A stretch of 64,000 nt of DNA, taken from NCBI GenBank assembly GCA_001466705.2, contig LATX02000197.1, positions 1 to 64,000 on the forward strand. Reading direction: 5' to 3'. Positions 47,268 to 59,254 of the stretch are shown here, piece after piece (the first letter of the stretch is position 1; each line of letters starts with the position of its first letter). Made by a program: the position numbers and the translations under genes. Source of the DNA: Moniliophthora roreri. Lineage: Eukaryota > Basidiomycota > Agaricomycetes > Agaricales > Marasmiaceae. The notes under the pieces are model-generated. The model searched no databases. It was given only the letters and a program-made list of their open reading frames with translations, and was not told the origin of the DNA.

Positions 47268-47880
47268 GTTGCCGCGCAGTCAGTAGCAACAACAGTAAAT
47301 CTATTCAAATCCTTGTGCAACTTCAAAGATCACTTACATGCTATAGGGCCCACTAACTGTCAAAATTCTGACACCATCTTACTGCTATGCTTACGGGCTA
47401 ACAAGAATAGTATAACAGCCATGCCAATCCGAGTGAATGTGATAGAGATAGAGGTGGGGAAAGTCACTTCGCAACAGCCAGTCAGATTGCCTACTTTGGT
47501 ATAAGCCCCTACCACGTTTCGCTCGCCGGGGCGTGGGAGGGTTGCTTAATTGAGCCTATCTTCTGAGAACGCCATGGTGAATTAACCGTTCATAAAACAA
47601 TTTGATATTTCTCTCAGAAAGTCGTCAGAATCGACAAATGAGAATCAAAACCTTACGGGAAGTCATCCACTGGTGACGGCAGCACGGGACAACTTGCAAG
47701 GACATCGGGAGAGTTTACCACCCGCACTCGCTTGAGCTCGCTTCGGGAAACGTTATTTTTTTTCCTGCGTTCGAAAGAGGCGTTTGGACAAGGTTTTCCG
47801 AACGCGCTGTAAGAGAACGGTGGGTTCATGCGGGAAAATCTCGGATAATCCTTCTGAGACGATTGATTGCCTGATTCATC

Positions 47881-48379
47881 CAGTATAAGGCGGAACGCGG
47901 TCCACCGAACACAGTCGGGACTCCCGGTGTTGCTGATTTCAAAGCTGATCGAATTTCTAAACAAACTTCAGGCATGCGCGTCAGGAGTCGGGGCCCTGAT
48001 TCAAAGGTGAAAATTTAAAATTCAATACGTTCGGATAGTCCCTGTATGGAACGTATCATATCAACCCAATCAACGCGATACTCAGCACTACTCGCCCCGG
48101 GTCCCAGGCTAGCTCAGGCTGCACCCCAAGTCAGCCCATTGTGCTTTTCGTTGGCCCTTGCGACTACATTCCCACACGGGAGTTTGACTGACGCGATCTT
48201 CATTTCAAAACCGCTGGCTGTCTTAAAAGTTCATAACTCAAATTGGATAGTCCCGATACCTCTAACCAAGGCAGTACGAAGGCGGGTGTAGGATAGGCGG
48301 TTTGTCGGATGCGGAATTAGGGGCATCTTGAAGACTATAAGTTCCCCAGTGGCATTTTACGAGGCGGTACACGGTTTCG
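47881..48379. other. intergenic upstream of the small secreted protein
   Basis: No gene seen. The 5' flank of the 48380 gene has a CTATAAG motif about 45 bases upstream of the ATG. Confidence 0.45.
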
Positions 48380-49058
48380 ATGAAGCTTTCTCTGTTTCTT
48401 CTATGTCTTTTCCATCTCGCAACGGCCATCGTCCTCCCTTCTGTTAATGATTGGGCACGAGGAGGCATAGAGTCATTGTACAAAGCCATTAGCCCGGTAC
48501 TTGGTGGCGACAACTCTAGATTCAACAACGCCTTCGATGGCATCATATCCAAGGGAGCCACAGATTTCACTTGGAATGGAGCCCGCATTTCTCGAGATGA
48601 ATACAGACAGAATTTTATCAGCCAGGCAGCCTTTGCCACGGACGTGAAGGTGACTTTCCTGAATGTCGTCGCCGTTGCAGACGACAATGGCCCGCTGTGG
48701 TCGGGGGTACGTCTTACATCTTATTATCTCTGTAGTCGGATCTTCTGACTTTTTCCGCACAAGGGTGTTGGGGAAGTGGGTTTGTTTTACAATCTAACGA
48801 TCACCACGAGCGACTCTCTTCGCCTACCTGCAACGATAACCAATTACCAGGCTTCGATCAATTTACGGTGCGTGTTCTTTTCTCGACGCAAGAATTTACT
48901 CGATTCAATGTCTTTTTTTTTTTTTTTTTTTTTTTTTCAGCGTCGCGGAAGGCGTCCCTCCCCCACCTGTCGTCGATGGCATTCGCGGATACTTTGATGG
49001 ACGTAGAGTCGTCCAGGTGAACCATATCGTCGCTCGCACTGGGACCACGAAGGACTAG
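48380..49058 (+). CDS. small secreted protein, possibly NTF2-like fold
   Basis: Start 48380 gives a clear signal peptide (MKLSLFLLCLFHLATAIVLP). The mature part (NDWARGGIESLYKAISPVLG, SRFNNAFDGIISKGATDFTW, GARISRDEYRQNFISQAAFA) continues across two introns to GLFYNLTITTSDSLRLPATI and VDGIRGYFDGRRVVQVNHIV, stopping at 49058. The order (helices, then DEYR, then strands ending in a VxxxNHxV strand) suggests a SnoaL/NTF2-like cone, but this is inference. The second intron has a T-run of more than twenty bases directly before its CAG acceptor. Size and secretion fit an effector-like or cell-surface protein. A damaged tandem copy follows at 49336. Confidence 0.7.
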
Positions 49059-49335
49059 GCACCCCTATATTAATGTATTGAATTCAAGTGCTTCATTACT
49101 TGTCTCCCGGAAACAGTGGATATCGAATCAAATTTGAATCAGGAAGGCCTATCATATTATAGTGAGCCGAAGAGAACTGATACCATAATTGCATATTGAA
49201 TTGGGATCGTCGCATGTACTGATGGCTGTGACATGCATTGTCCCGAAACATATCCTCGACAAATTCAAATCCCTTGATGGATCTACATAAGGTGATCTTC
49301 CTCCCCCTGATAGCCTTCGTGTCTTATACAGTAAA

Positions 49336-49686
49336 ATGAACATTTCTCTTTCTCTTCTGTGCCCTTTCTACCTTGCGACGGCCATCGTCTTCCCTTCTGT
49401 CAATGCTTAGAGTCACTGTACAATGCCCTTGACCCGGTAAGCGCCTTCGATCCAATGATGTCACAGATTTCACTTGGAACGGGGCCCGTATTTCTCGAGA
49501 CGAATACAAGCAGAAATTTAAACTCCAGGGAGATGACATACCTCAACCGGTTACCGCCTCCATCTCAAATTCGCGGATACTTTGATGGACGTAGAGTTAT
49601 CCAGGTGAACCATATCGTCGCCCAAACTAGGACCACAAAGGGACAGACACAGACACACATCCGAATGTTTATGATACAAGTTAAAT
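49336..49686 (+). pseudogene. decayed tandem copy of the small secreted protein
   Basis: It starts with MNISLSLLCPFYLATAIVFP, paralogous to the 48380 signal peptide, but reaches TAG after SVNA. Scattered homologous pieces follow (GTGPVFLETN out of frame to the TWNGARISRDE equivalent, then IRGYFDGRRVIQVNHIV). About half of the coding sequence is missing, including the middle exons. It is a partial duplicate that lost function. Confidence 0.8.
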
Positions 49687-49755
49687 AATGAACACTACAA
49701 TACACAATAAACATACTAAAGAATTACGATTTTGCTTGGAAACTGCTTACACATT

Positions 49756-51712
49756 TCAAACATTCAGCTCGACCTTTGATGCAACGGCAATCGCCTGTTG
49801 TGCCTTTTCATCTGCCAACGCGGGCTCTACCCAATCCTTGAGGAACTTGTCTACCTGTTCGGGTGCCCTGCCCACAAAACTCTGTGGGTCCAACAACTGG
49901 TCCAATTGGCTCTTGATCTGGTCAAAGTACGCGTCGTTCCTCACGCGTTCAATCAGATCATTCTCCAGCCCCAGCTGCTTGACCTGATAAGCTGCTTCGT
50001 GCGACAAGACACGAATCTTCTCGTGGGCTTCTTGGCGATCGCCACCAGCTTTGACGATAGCCATAATGATATTTTCGGTGGCCATGAATGGAAGTTCTTG
50101 CGAGATGCGGCGGGCGATAACCTTGGGATACACGACAAGACCCTCAGAGATATTTTGGAGCGTGGAGAGAACAATATCAGCAGTAAGGAAGGCTTCGGGG
50201 AGAGTGATGCGGCGATTGGCACTAGTACGCAGAGATGGGGGGATTTGTCTTGTAAGAGGCTTTTGGAGCTCACCTGTCGTCTAGGGTACGTTCAAACCAC
50301 TGCACGCTTGAAGTCATCAGGGCATTCTGGTGCAAGACCATCAGGTGCCTAGCAAGACTGCAGACGCGCTCAGAACGCATGGGATTGCGCTTATAGGCCA
50401 TAGCAGATGAACCAATCTGTGTCGACTCGAAGGGTTCCTCAATTTCCTACGCAAAACGTTAGCGTTCGAAGTTCTTAACGCGGTGCACAATCAGACCTTG
50501 AGGTTCGCCAATAAACGGATGTCAGTGGCTATCTTATGCGCAGTTGCACCCAGTGACGCCAATGGTCCCAGAACGTCAATGTCGATCTTGCGAGAGTACG
50601 TTTGCGACGTTACAGGGTACGCATATTCAAATCCAGAAAGCTTGGTGACCAAACGGTCCAGTTCCTCCACCTGTAGATCCAGATCGAAATGAGACGGGGA
50701 CAAGTGCCAGCTTTCATGACCGAACCTTGTCGTGATCGCCATCGAAAAGCGCGAGGAAACTAGCCTGCGTTCCAGTAGTACCTTTGACGCCGCGGAATCC
50801 GATGTCCTCTCGGGCACGTCTAATGTTTCGAAGATCCCACAAGAGTTCCTAAAGCGTTACACGTCAGCGTATCCACAGGGTCGAAGAGCTGGAACGCACC
50901 TGAATCCACAATGTAGTACGTTTGCCAACAGTCGTCAACTGCGCCGGTTGAAAGTGGGTGAAGCCGAGGGTGGGTAGATCGCGGTACTGCTTAGCGAACG
51001 CGGAAAGACGTGAAATGAGCACCGTCAGGGAACGAATAAGGTAGTCGAGACCATCCCGGAAAAAAATGAGATCGGCATTGCTGTTCCATAAGTTTCGTCA
51101 GCGAGTACGAAAATGAGGTGAAGGGCGGAATTCATACTCGGTAACGTAGCATGACGTTGCTCCAAGGCTTTATATGGCGGTCATTTGAGTGAATTGATCT
51201 GCATGGAGGATACGAGACCCACTGGATAATTCCCGCCGCTGCAGGCGCTACTCTTCCAAATGTATGTACGTGTGCCATGACGTCGTGTCGACGTTTTTTC
51301 TCTTCCTCCGCAGCAATCTCGAACTGCTCTGGGGTGAGTTGCTGTGGGGCATGAGGGCAAGACATTGTTAGAGAACCCCCAGGAATAGGGATAGGAGCAC
51401 GACACGCACCAAATTATTCTTCATCTGCTCAATCGCCTCTTCGGAGATAGGTAGCCCAAGCTCTTTCTCTGCAATTGCAAGATTGAGCCAAAGCTTCCGC
51501 CAGGTGTAGAACCGGTTCTATTCCATGGTTCGTCTTCGCTCGAGGTACAGCTAGGGGAAGGAATAGCTACTCACGGACGGTGAAAACAGATGAGCCATTT
51601 CATTGCTCGCATAACGACTGCAGGGTTTCCCTGTGAATACATAAATCATCTCCAAGTATCGAGCTGTGGCCCACCTTGAGAGAGGTGTCTGATAGGTGTT
51701 GAATAATTCCAT
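49756..51712 (-). CDS. ADE13: adenylosuccinate lyase
   Basis: Starts at ATG 51712 ([12 protein letters not shown]) with an intron before [14 protein letters not shown], and ends KVELNV at 49756. It catalyses the two fumarate-releasing steps of purine synthesis (SAICAR to AICAR and adenylosuccinate to AMP) in the cytosol. Visible blocks: [78 protein letters not shown], the fumarate-lyase signature [60 protein letters not shown] and [19 protein letters not shown]. Total length fits the family. One junction near 51130-51225 (after AGIIQW) cannot be spliced in frame with a GT donor to reach the expected GATSCYVT residues, so a one-base error or unusual splice is likely there. Confidence 0.88.
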
Positions 51713-51993
51713 ATCCACGAGCTTGAAGAGATTGAGAAGAAACAATTTCTTTCTGTTCACTATCCAGTCAGAGTCGAAGACAAAGAAAATTTTGATCGAC
51801 CAACCTTGATTAGATCTCTGTCGTGATCAGCGCGATAAGATAAATGCCCACCAGTCTGGACTCTTAGTCTCCAAAAAGCATCGAGCAACGGCATTACAGC
51901 AAATACAAGTAGCTATCATACTTACATGGGAGATACTATAACTAGATATGCATACAAGATTCAGAGCGTCCTTGGTCCCTTTTCATATCTGAA

Positions 51994-54900
51994 TCATATA
52001 TCCCTTAACACCTCCCGAGCTATTCCACCGGCAACCATCATAGCACCTCGATCTTCAGAATCATCGCCATCTGCAAACCCGTTTTCTTCTTGTACCTGAA
52101 TAATTTGTGATCTGTAGGAAACATATCAGAAATGGACCTCATACGACCGTGACTTAGCATCTTACTCAAGTCGCGATATCCAATCGGCATTCATCTCGAT
52201 TTTGAGTTCGGAGGGCCCGACATACCTGCAATATAAATAAGAATTAGGGTTGATGAGCGAGAAGGATGGAATGCAATCCTTACAGCTTGTTCCGCAAGGC
52301 AAACTGTAAAAAGCCTTTCCAATACGGGTCGCGACAAAGAAGATTGCCGTTCCCGATCACCACCAAGAGTTCTTTTGCTCTGGTGATCGCAACATTCATC
52401 CTAAGGAAAAACCATGAGTATACAAACGCGACGATGATGTGCAGTATTACACACCTCTTCCTCTCAAACACCAAACCAATTCCCCTCTTCTTATCATCAT
52501 TCAGATATTTTGGCGTTGAGCGAACACACGTTATGATAATAACCCGCTTTTCTCGCCCTTGGAAATCCTTCAGAATGTCCTTTAGTGCACGATCATCATA
52601 ACCAAAGCAAAGATATCACGGACCTCAACACACCCTACATCAACCCTACTCCATCCTGCCCTTCTCAACCGCTGTCGGAGCTTCCAAACTTGTTCTCTCC
52701 AAGGTGCCATGACACCAATCTCATCTGCTCGTAAAGGCGGCGTAGATTGGTTTGCTTGCGCCATGAGCGATGATACCACATCGACGACGCATTGAATTTC
52801 CCCCAAGTTGTACCACGTTGCCTTCTACAGTGACCATCAGCAAAATTGATGGCGAACCCAAGAACGAAAGATGGATACCTCGTCGATGCTATCTTCCTTT
52901 GAAACCGAGCCAATAAATTTGAGCGGAAGAGTAGGATTGGGTAAATCAGCCCACGATATGTAACCATTCGTTGCGTAGGGCTCCAAAGTGTCATTATAGA
53001 ACATTGCAGATGAGGGCATGAGGATTGCAGGGTGAGAGCGGTAGTTCTATTGACATTTAATCAACATGATATCCCAAGGCAAACCTTTATAACTTACCTT
53101 CACCAGATTCACAAATGGTTTGAACGTCGTTCCATTAACCTGATGCCCATATCCTATTTTTGCCCTCGCTTCCGGGTGTTCGGAATACAATGATCTTTCA
53201 AATAGGCGCTCTAACAGCGAGATGTCTAAATCGTGTTTTCGTGCTTCATTCGAGCTGATTATAGGGCCCACTGATGCGATACGTTATTAGTCAAGACTTT
53301 CGAAAAAGTACAGTGGACATACGTTGATTTGGATCACCACACAATACGAGCTGTGGGGTGATCGACAGAGGGTGATACCCCAACGGCGATAGTCCATGAT
53401 CTCCATCTGGAAGTTCTTCAACGTCTGGCTCGCTAGGCTGAGCATACACTACAGAGATAGGGATACAGAGTTCCGGTTCGGAACCTTGAGCGGCCTGTTC
53501 GTCGAGTTGTTGTTATTCATCTGGATTGAGCTCATTTCGTGCAGGACGCACCTCATCAATTAATAAATGGGTCCAATGAGGCACAGTCTGATGCGGAATT
53601 CTCCTGTGTGGATGAATGGACCTCATGGCATGCTCCTCCAATGCACAAAGAGCAGCATTCGTGCAATATCCAGCAACCAGCATAGAGGCATCAAGACATG
53701 AAGTCACGACAACCCTATATTTCATCAAAGATTTCCAAGGGGGAAGTGCGAATCTACCGTCTTCATCAATGTCTACAAGGGAATGTGTTCAGCCACGCAG
53801 GCAGGAGCGGAAGTGGCATAGTTGACTCACAGCAAAACTGATTGATAGAATCTGGAATTTCCGCAAACGTCCTGTTTGGATCGTTCAATCTGAGCATGTC
53901 CCGAGGCTGAAGAACGGAACCGAGACGAAGGACAAGAGTGTCGGTTGCGGGGTTAGATGGCGCACATAGTAGAATGTGCGCCTCTGAGTGGTTACGAAGG
54001 ATTTGGTGAACGGTTTCTACAATGGTCCTGAAACTTCGTAAGCTTGGTAACACACATGAAGGAGTATCATACCGGGTTTTGCCAGTTCCTGGTGGTCCAT
54101 TGATTAAGAACGGCACTGGCGACTGGTAGCATGCGACGGAAGAAGCTGCCACCTAAAAGCCCGAGTTAGACACTGGGAAGTTCAAATTCTGAAAAGAAAC
54201 TCACACGTTGTTCAAGGTTTAGCCCGTTGTCAACCCATACCGTTTCCGACATATTTGGCGGACTCGACGGCACCGGGTGGTAAGTCTGCAAGTCTTCGAG
54301 GTCAGGGAATAGCCAACGATGTGCCAGAGTACGTTTGCCATTTGAGCTGTCAAGCCAGCTGTGCAGTGTCTGCGTGGCGATGTCCATGGCTACTGCTGGA
54401 CCTGCATTCGCAAGGAACGAGGCGTTAAAGACGTTGGGTACATCACTTCCGTCTCCAAACACAGGCTCGCCTTGAGGTCCTGTTGGCGATAGACTCCGAA
54501 GGATGTATTCTTTCAATGCGAGGCAGTTAAAGTCTGTAAAAGTGTCAGCTTTGGGCCTAGGAGAGGGTGGTCTGCGACATACGAACGTATCCCTCTCGTT
54601 TCCGCAACAAGACAACCCTTCCCTCGAAGGCCATGCCACTGCCCGCTTCCCATTCTATCAACACTTCCTTCAAGTGCACAATATCGCCAATCTCCAACCT
54701 CGGGTAGTTTTCGCGTATTCCGGGGACAAAGATCGAGAATTCGGCCTTTTCCCAATTTGATATAGACGCTTTGATTTTCCACAAAACAATCTTGATCTTG
54801 TCTTCTGCAACTTTTCGGAGCTCCCAAGATTGCAAAGTAAGCCAATGACCATGATAGTTCTCATGAATGGGGACGACACACGCATCCTCTGGTGGAGGAG

Positions 54901-55679
54901 GCTTGGACAAGATAGTGGAGGATTTTGAGAATTTTTCAATTAAACATGTAGGTAGAAAATGTTTATGATAAGAAGATGGAGGGTAGACGGGTATAGCAGG
55001 AAGAGGAGCGAAGGATTGGGGCTGTTTTTGAATGTTTTTGAGCCATTGGGGAATATATGTTTCTGCCTGTGAGAGACGTGAGTGGAAGATGGCTGAGACA
55101 GGCACAGATCCGTACATGAACATCAAATTCAAAATTTTCATCTTTTGCTGGAGTTGAGACTAAACTAGTGATTGAAAGAGGAGTAGAAGCGTCGGATGGC
55201 GCCCTTGGAGGCATCAATTGAGGTCGCGGGGGAGGTGTTGGCTGCTGCTGCTGTATTGGTCGGTATACGTGTGCAGATTCATTTAGGGTAAAAAACAGGT
55301 CTGGAGCGGAACAAAACCCAGGGAGTGGGGCAAGATGTTGCTTCCAGAATACGTCAACGTCTAGATGTGGTATATCTGCAGGTAAATTTCGAGTAGCATG
55401 ACCTGAACTCTCGTCGTGAACACCATTTGGAGGTGCTGGTAGGTTTGAAATTGGAGAAGGACCAGGTGTATAGCCTCCATGAAGTCCACGAACTGGACCG
55501 TGCGGTACTAATGGGGATGGAGGCGCTCCCCAGTGCCCAGGGCCATATCCATATGCATGTTGTGGGTGTCCGGGGTGATAATGAATCGGTCTTGCGGATT
55601 GACTGTAAAATGTAGCACCATTATGAAAAAAGGGCTGGAATGGGGGTACTTGGTGGTAAGGTGGCTGCTGATAGTTCAT
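51994..55679 (-). CDS. SF1 helicase, MOV10/SDE3-like
   Basis: Starts at 55679 (MNYQQPPYHQVPPFQPFFHN) with a long Pro/Gln/Tyr/His-rich N-terminus, followed by a middle region (PVYPPSSYHKHFLPTCLIEK, LGKGRILDLCPRN-like frames resolved by introns) and the helicase core. Motif I is PVPFLINGPPGTGKT, motif Ia is EAHILLCAPSNPATDTLVLR, motif II is in HWTHLLIDE, and motif VI is MNVAITRAKELLVVIG. The C-terminus is WISRLESQIIQVQEENGF then an acidic tail, ending at 51994. Relatives unwind RNA and act in small-RNA silencing and transposon control (SDE3, MOV10, SAD-3). Assignment to that branch over other SF1 (Upf1-like) helicases is inference from overall layout. Many introns; no damage seen. Confidence 0.75.
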
Positions 55680-56050
55680 GATACTTGCTCTGCGTCGACA
55701 AGTCGGATTTTTTAACGATCTTCACGGCGGCCTCATGGAGCTAAGGAGAAGAAAGGTGTCAGTCAGCGTCGTCGCGCTCGTCGTGGATCATGATTGAAAT
55801 AGGCGCGGGAAGGTTCAGCGGCGATTTCCTATCATGGTCGTTCTCGAGAATTGACCGGTCACCGGTCACCCTCGGATGTCGCAAGCCGAAGCTATTCGGA
55901 CAACGGTAAGTGTTGGGCAAGTGGTTGGATTTGGACACAAGTAATCATCGGGCTAAGTACTTGGAACCTAAAGTGCCAGAAAGAGACAAATTCGTTCGCA
56001 ACTTTACCAAGCACGACTATACATGAACGCCTTGTCGACGGTCCAGATCT
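55680..56050. other. intergenic, promoter side of the helicase
   Basis: No gene supported. It contains a tandem GACCGGTCACCGGTCACC direct repeat (about 55853-55870). Confidence 0.45.
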
Positions 56051-57580
56051 TCACGGTCCAGCCTCCTCCACCACGCCTGCTCTAAGTACGGAGCGCAACC
56101 TCAATCTAACCTGCCCGCGAAGCCACTTCGAGTCCCCATTCGTACCATCCTGCCAGTGACTAATCACTTGCCATCCATCGCCAACCGCTCGTTCGAATCC
56201 AAAGAGAATCGTTGCTCCTGCGTCCCAGCCTTCCAGCTCGGATTCCAAGACCATTCCTAATGGAGGATGAGATATGCTATGCAGTATGAGTGCAGAGCAG
56301 AATATTAAAACTCTACACGAACGTCACCTGCAATAATGCCGATGGCCGAACGAATGATTTGTCCTATTCGCTGTACAGACCCACACATTAGAACCATCTT
56401 GGTTTAGAGGAAAATCAGTCAGCTTACTTTCTCTTCACATAATTCAGAGTAGTGAACTTCAATCCATCCCTCAGCACTTGGTCACCATCCTTCCAGCGCC
56501 TCGCTTCCTCGCCAAACCCATCAATCTTCTTCGACCATTCCCCCATCGCCTTAGAATCGCTAGGATTCACTTGAAGAACCTCCGAGGAAGCCTCACTGAT
56601 TCCATCGCTCAGCGCCTTCGTACGTTCCATGGGACACGAGAAGGCATCACACTGCAACATGTACAAACGTTGCAGCATCAGAGAAACAGTCTGCGAGAAG
56701 TCTTTGGACTGCTCAACAGGCGAGGGAATACGCGACTCGACGGCCGAGTAATGAAATAGAGATCCCATGTACGGGGCAGGCTTTGCTTGATCAATAAAAT
56801 CTTCGAACGATCTAGGAGCTCCTCCGAGAGTGGACGTGTTAAAACCACGCATGTCGAACCCAACAAGCTCCATATCGATGACTGTCCGGATGCTCGAACC
56901 TTTCAGCTGAATATTTGGCCTGCATCTTCCTCGTGGCAGAGGCGATTTCGGCAATGTCCCCACCTGGAGAAGCCTTCATCTGAGTCATACTATCCATGCT
57001 ATCACTCGGAAAGTTGCAGGCTGCGGCAAAGCTCGACTTGCTTTCGCAAGCATAAGCGAAATAACTCCATACCTCTTGTCAGCGGTTATCTTGATCAGTA
57101 AAGTATATGGTCACTACTCACTGGCCGTACTGCTCGATAAACCGTTTCGGTCCGTCAGGGCCCTCGAGGATCCGGAAGGCTTTCTTGCTGAGCTTGAAGT
57201 CGCTATTCTTGCCTCGAGTTGGCGGATCCTCAGTCGCACGGAAGACGTTGTACATCGAGTTCTTAGACACCTTGACCTTACGAAGAAGCTTCCAGACGCC
57301 TCATTTTTGCGCTTTCGACAGGAACGGTCGCATTGACTTCGTCCTTGATCTCGTGCATTACATCCTCTGCAGTCTAGAGACTGTATGAGGAGACAGAGAT
57401 CTTGGGAGAAATGTTGGCCTTGACTGCTGGAATGGCTCCAATGTAGATGACTTGAGCTGGTGACTTTATAAGACTATGAGTGGATATCTTTGAATAAATC
57501 TAGTCCGCAAGGAATCTCATCATGACATCGAAACCGCTACCGAAGGTAATGTCGGTGCCGGTCTAAGGGAGTTTCATGTA
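56051..57580 (-). pseudogene. possible MACPF-like protein gene, probably degenerate
   Basis: Minus-strand coding-like pieces follow one another through introns: TGTDITFGSGFDVMM, a basic/Ser stretch ending LEGPDGPKRFIEQYGQ, ESKSSFAAACNFPSD, MTQMKASPGGDIAEI, then RTVIDMELVGFDMRGFNTST, SFEDFIDQAKPAPYMGSLFHY (about 56755-56820) and a C-terminal part with LESELEGWDAGATILFGFER. FIEQYGQYFAYAC sits where pore-forming MACPF proteins have their signature, but the key Tyr-Gly-Thr-His motif is not intact. Early in the frame a TAG follows after MKLP, and TAG also follows FLAD. I see one frame change near 56900. The match is weak, so it could be an unrelated secreted protein. Any pore-forming role is unproven. 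Confidence 0.35.
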
Positions 57581-57590
57581 TGCCTGCATT

Positions 57591-59254
57591 TAGATGGACA
57601 TTCTTGATGATTGCTGGAATTTGAAGAAGAAAGCAGATGAAAGATGCTGAGGTGTATAATCTGGATCTGTTGGACAACGGAGTTTAGCTGGCCCTTTTAT
57701 ATCGTTCCCGCTCGGGGCATCTGGTGAGTAACGCTGAAGAGTGCGTGCGGGGCCGTGGGTCGAGAGGGGACTGAAGCGAGGGTTTAGACACTGAGGGTGG
57801 TGGATCCTTTGCGGTACCTTGAAGACATTCAAACGGCGGGGATCCAAGGAGACCACTAGCGCATTCACTGGTTGGAGTTCAGGAACTAGAGAGGGCTTTG
57901 GTTCGAGCTGCCTGTCAAGAGACGCGGGATGTGACTACGAACAAACGAGAGTGCATTGGCGGAAGCGGGGGCATGCATGTCATGCCGGCTCCACTTGACG
58001 CAACGCGAGTCAGAGGCTGGACTGGACTCTGCTGAAATGAACTAAGTTCTAGTTTCCATCTTCTGTAAGTTGCCGAAAAGCGACCTGCAGAAACTGTTTG
58101 ACTTTTCGATCCCGAAAGGACCCGAGAGGACGTCGAATGCGGCAACTGAGGGCAGCCGGTGGACAGAATTGGCAGTGGTTTACCCCAGACATACCAGGCA
58201 CTCCTGAGCATAACAGACATCGCGTAATTCGGCGCTATTTTACCAGGGACGTCCTCTATGAGCAACCTTCTATGCGAGGATGTGCCTATGCCACCATCAG
58301 AACTCCAGACCGCGACTACAATCATTTGACAGTAGCAAAACACGCACCTGGCCATCATCGATGAATAGTGGGCAACTTGATCTCCTGACTCGTACACATC
58401 TTTGGGTCGTAAAACCGGCTAGTGAGGAGCGCCGATGTACGTTTGAGTTAGATCGGACTCCCCAGAAGGTCGCAGTTGTTGATCAAATGGAGCAGGATCC
58501 TTGGTCGGTGAAATTAGCCGGGTAATGCAACAAGGGTAGTGCTTCAGTCAGCAGGCTTCATGAGCACTCACGACCCCGGCGAAATTTTCAAAGATTCGAT
58601 ACGCACCAAAGGCAGATTTGTTTCATCTTACAACACGATACTCTCCTCCTATCATGTCTCTGTTGTTCCTTGCAGGCTTCGATGAGCAGCACCCCACATT
58701 TAGTCCATGACAGTTGAGTTGAGGCATCTTCAGGTGAAATGAGGTGTCTGTGAGAGGCGGCGTTGACCCGAAGAAATCATGCTAGTCTGTCGGTTCGTAT
58801 CCGCCGTCTGGATGCGTGGATGAGTGAACATGGTTCGGATACATCGAGGAATGAGGATGACGACAGAAGTTTTCGCTCACGCTTCCATCGGATTCAAACT
58901 GCGCACCTTGTAAAGTACTTTGTACGCAAAAGAATAGCGTAATTCAACTGGACCTAGGATATGTGTGACTAGGGTAACCGCTAGAATACAAAAGTAGGGC
59001 TACAAAAAGTCCGAGCCGCCGAATAGTAAGATAATGAATCAAGAAAAGCAGCTTCAGTAGTAAATGTCGTAAAGGCCGCCCCGTTCAGGTGTACCGTACA
59101 AAGGTTAGCCACATTCATGAATTTGATACGACGAAGGTTTGTCTATCCTCGTCCCGTTCCCAAAAATTATATCTTTTGTAAGATTGTCTTCAGGATCATC
59201 AGATGAGCATGGGTATCTGCGCTCTTTGGGTTCGCAACCTTGTTCGCCTGCAGA
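57591..59254. other. intergenic, no supported gene
   Basis: Frames at 57590-57868 and 57915-58397 (minus) and 58098-58525 (plus) overlap each other without domain signals. The 57591-57750 part is the upstream flank of the gene at 56051-57580 and contains a TTTTATATCG motif. Confidence 0.45.

Larger units (their letters stand above)
45805..47880. repeat. cluster of inverted repeats with the GATGACTTCCCGTAAGG end motif
   Basis: The motif occurs at 45805-45821 and 46368-46384 on the plus strand and at 46924-46940 and 47651-47667 on the minus strand. A second inverted pair joins 45840-45892 to 47813-47875 (CAATC..CGTCTCAGAAG, TTTTCCCGCATGAACCCACC). The arrangement looks like one inverted-repeat element nested in, or rearranged with, another of the same family. 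Confidence 0.7.

Noticed and set aside
57590..58525. Overlapping ORFs on both strands
   Set aside because: They have no recognisable domain and lie in a likely promoter or intergenic region.
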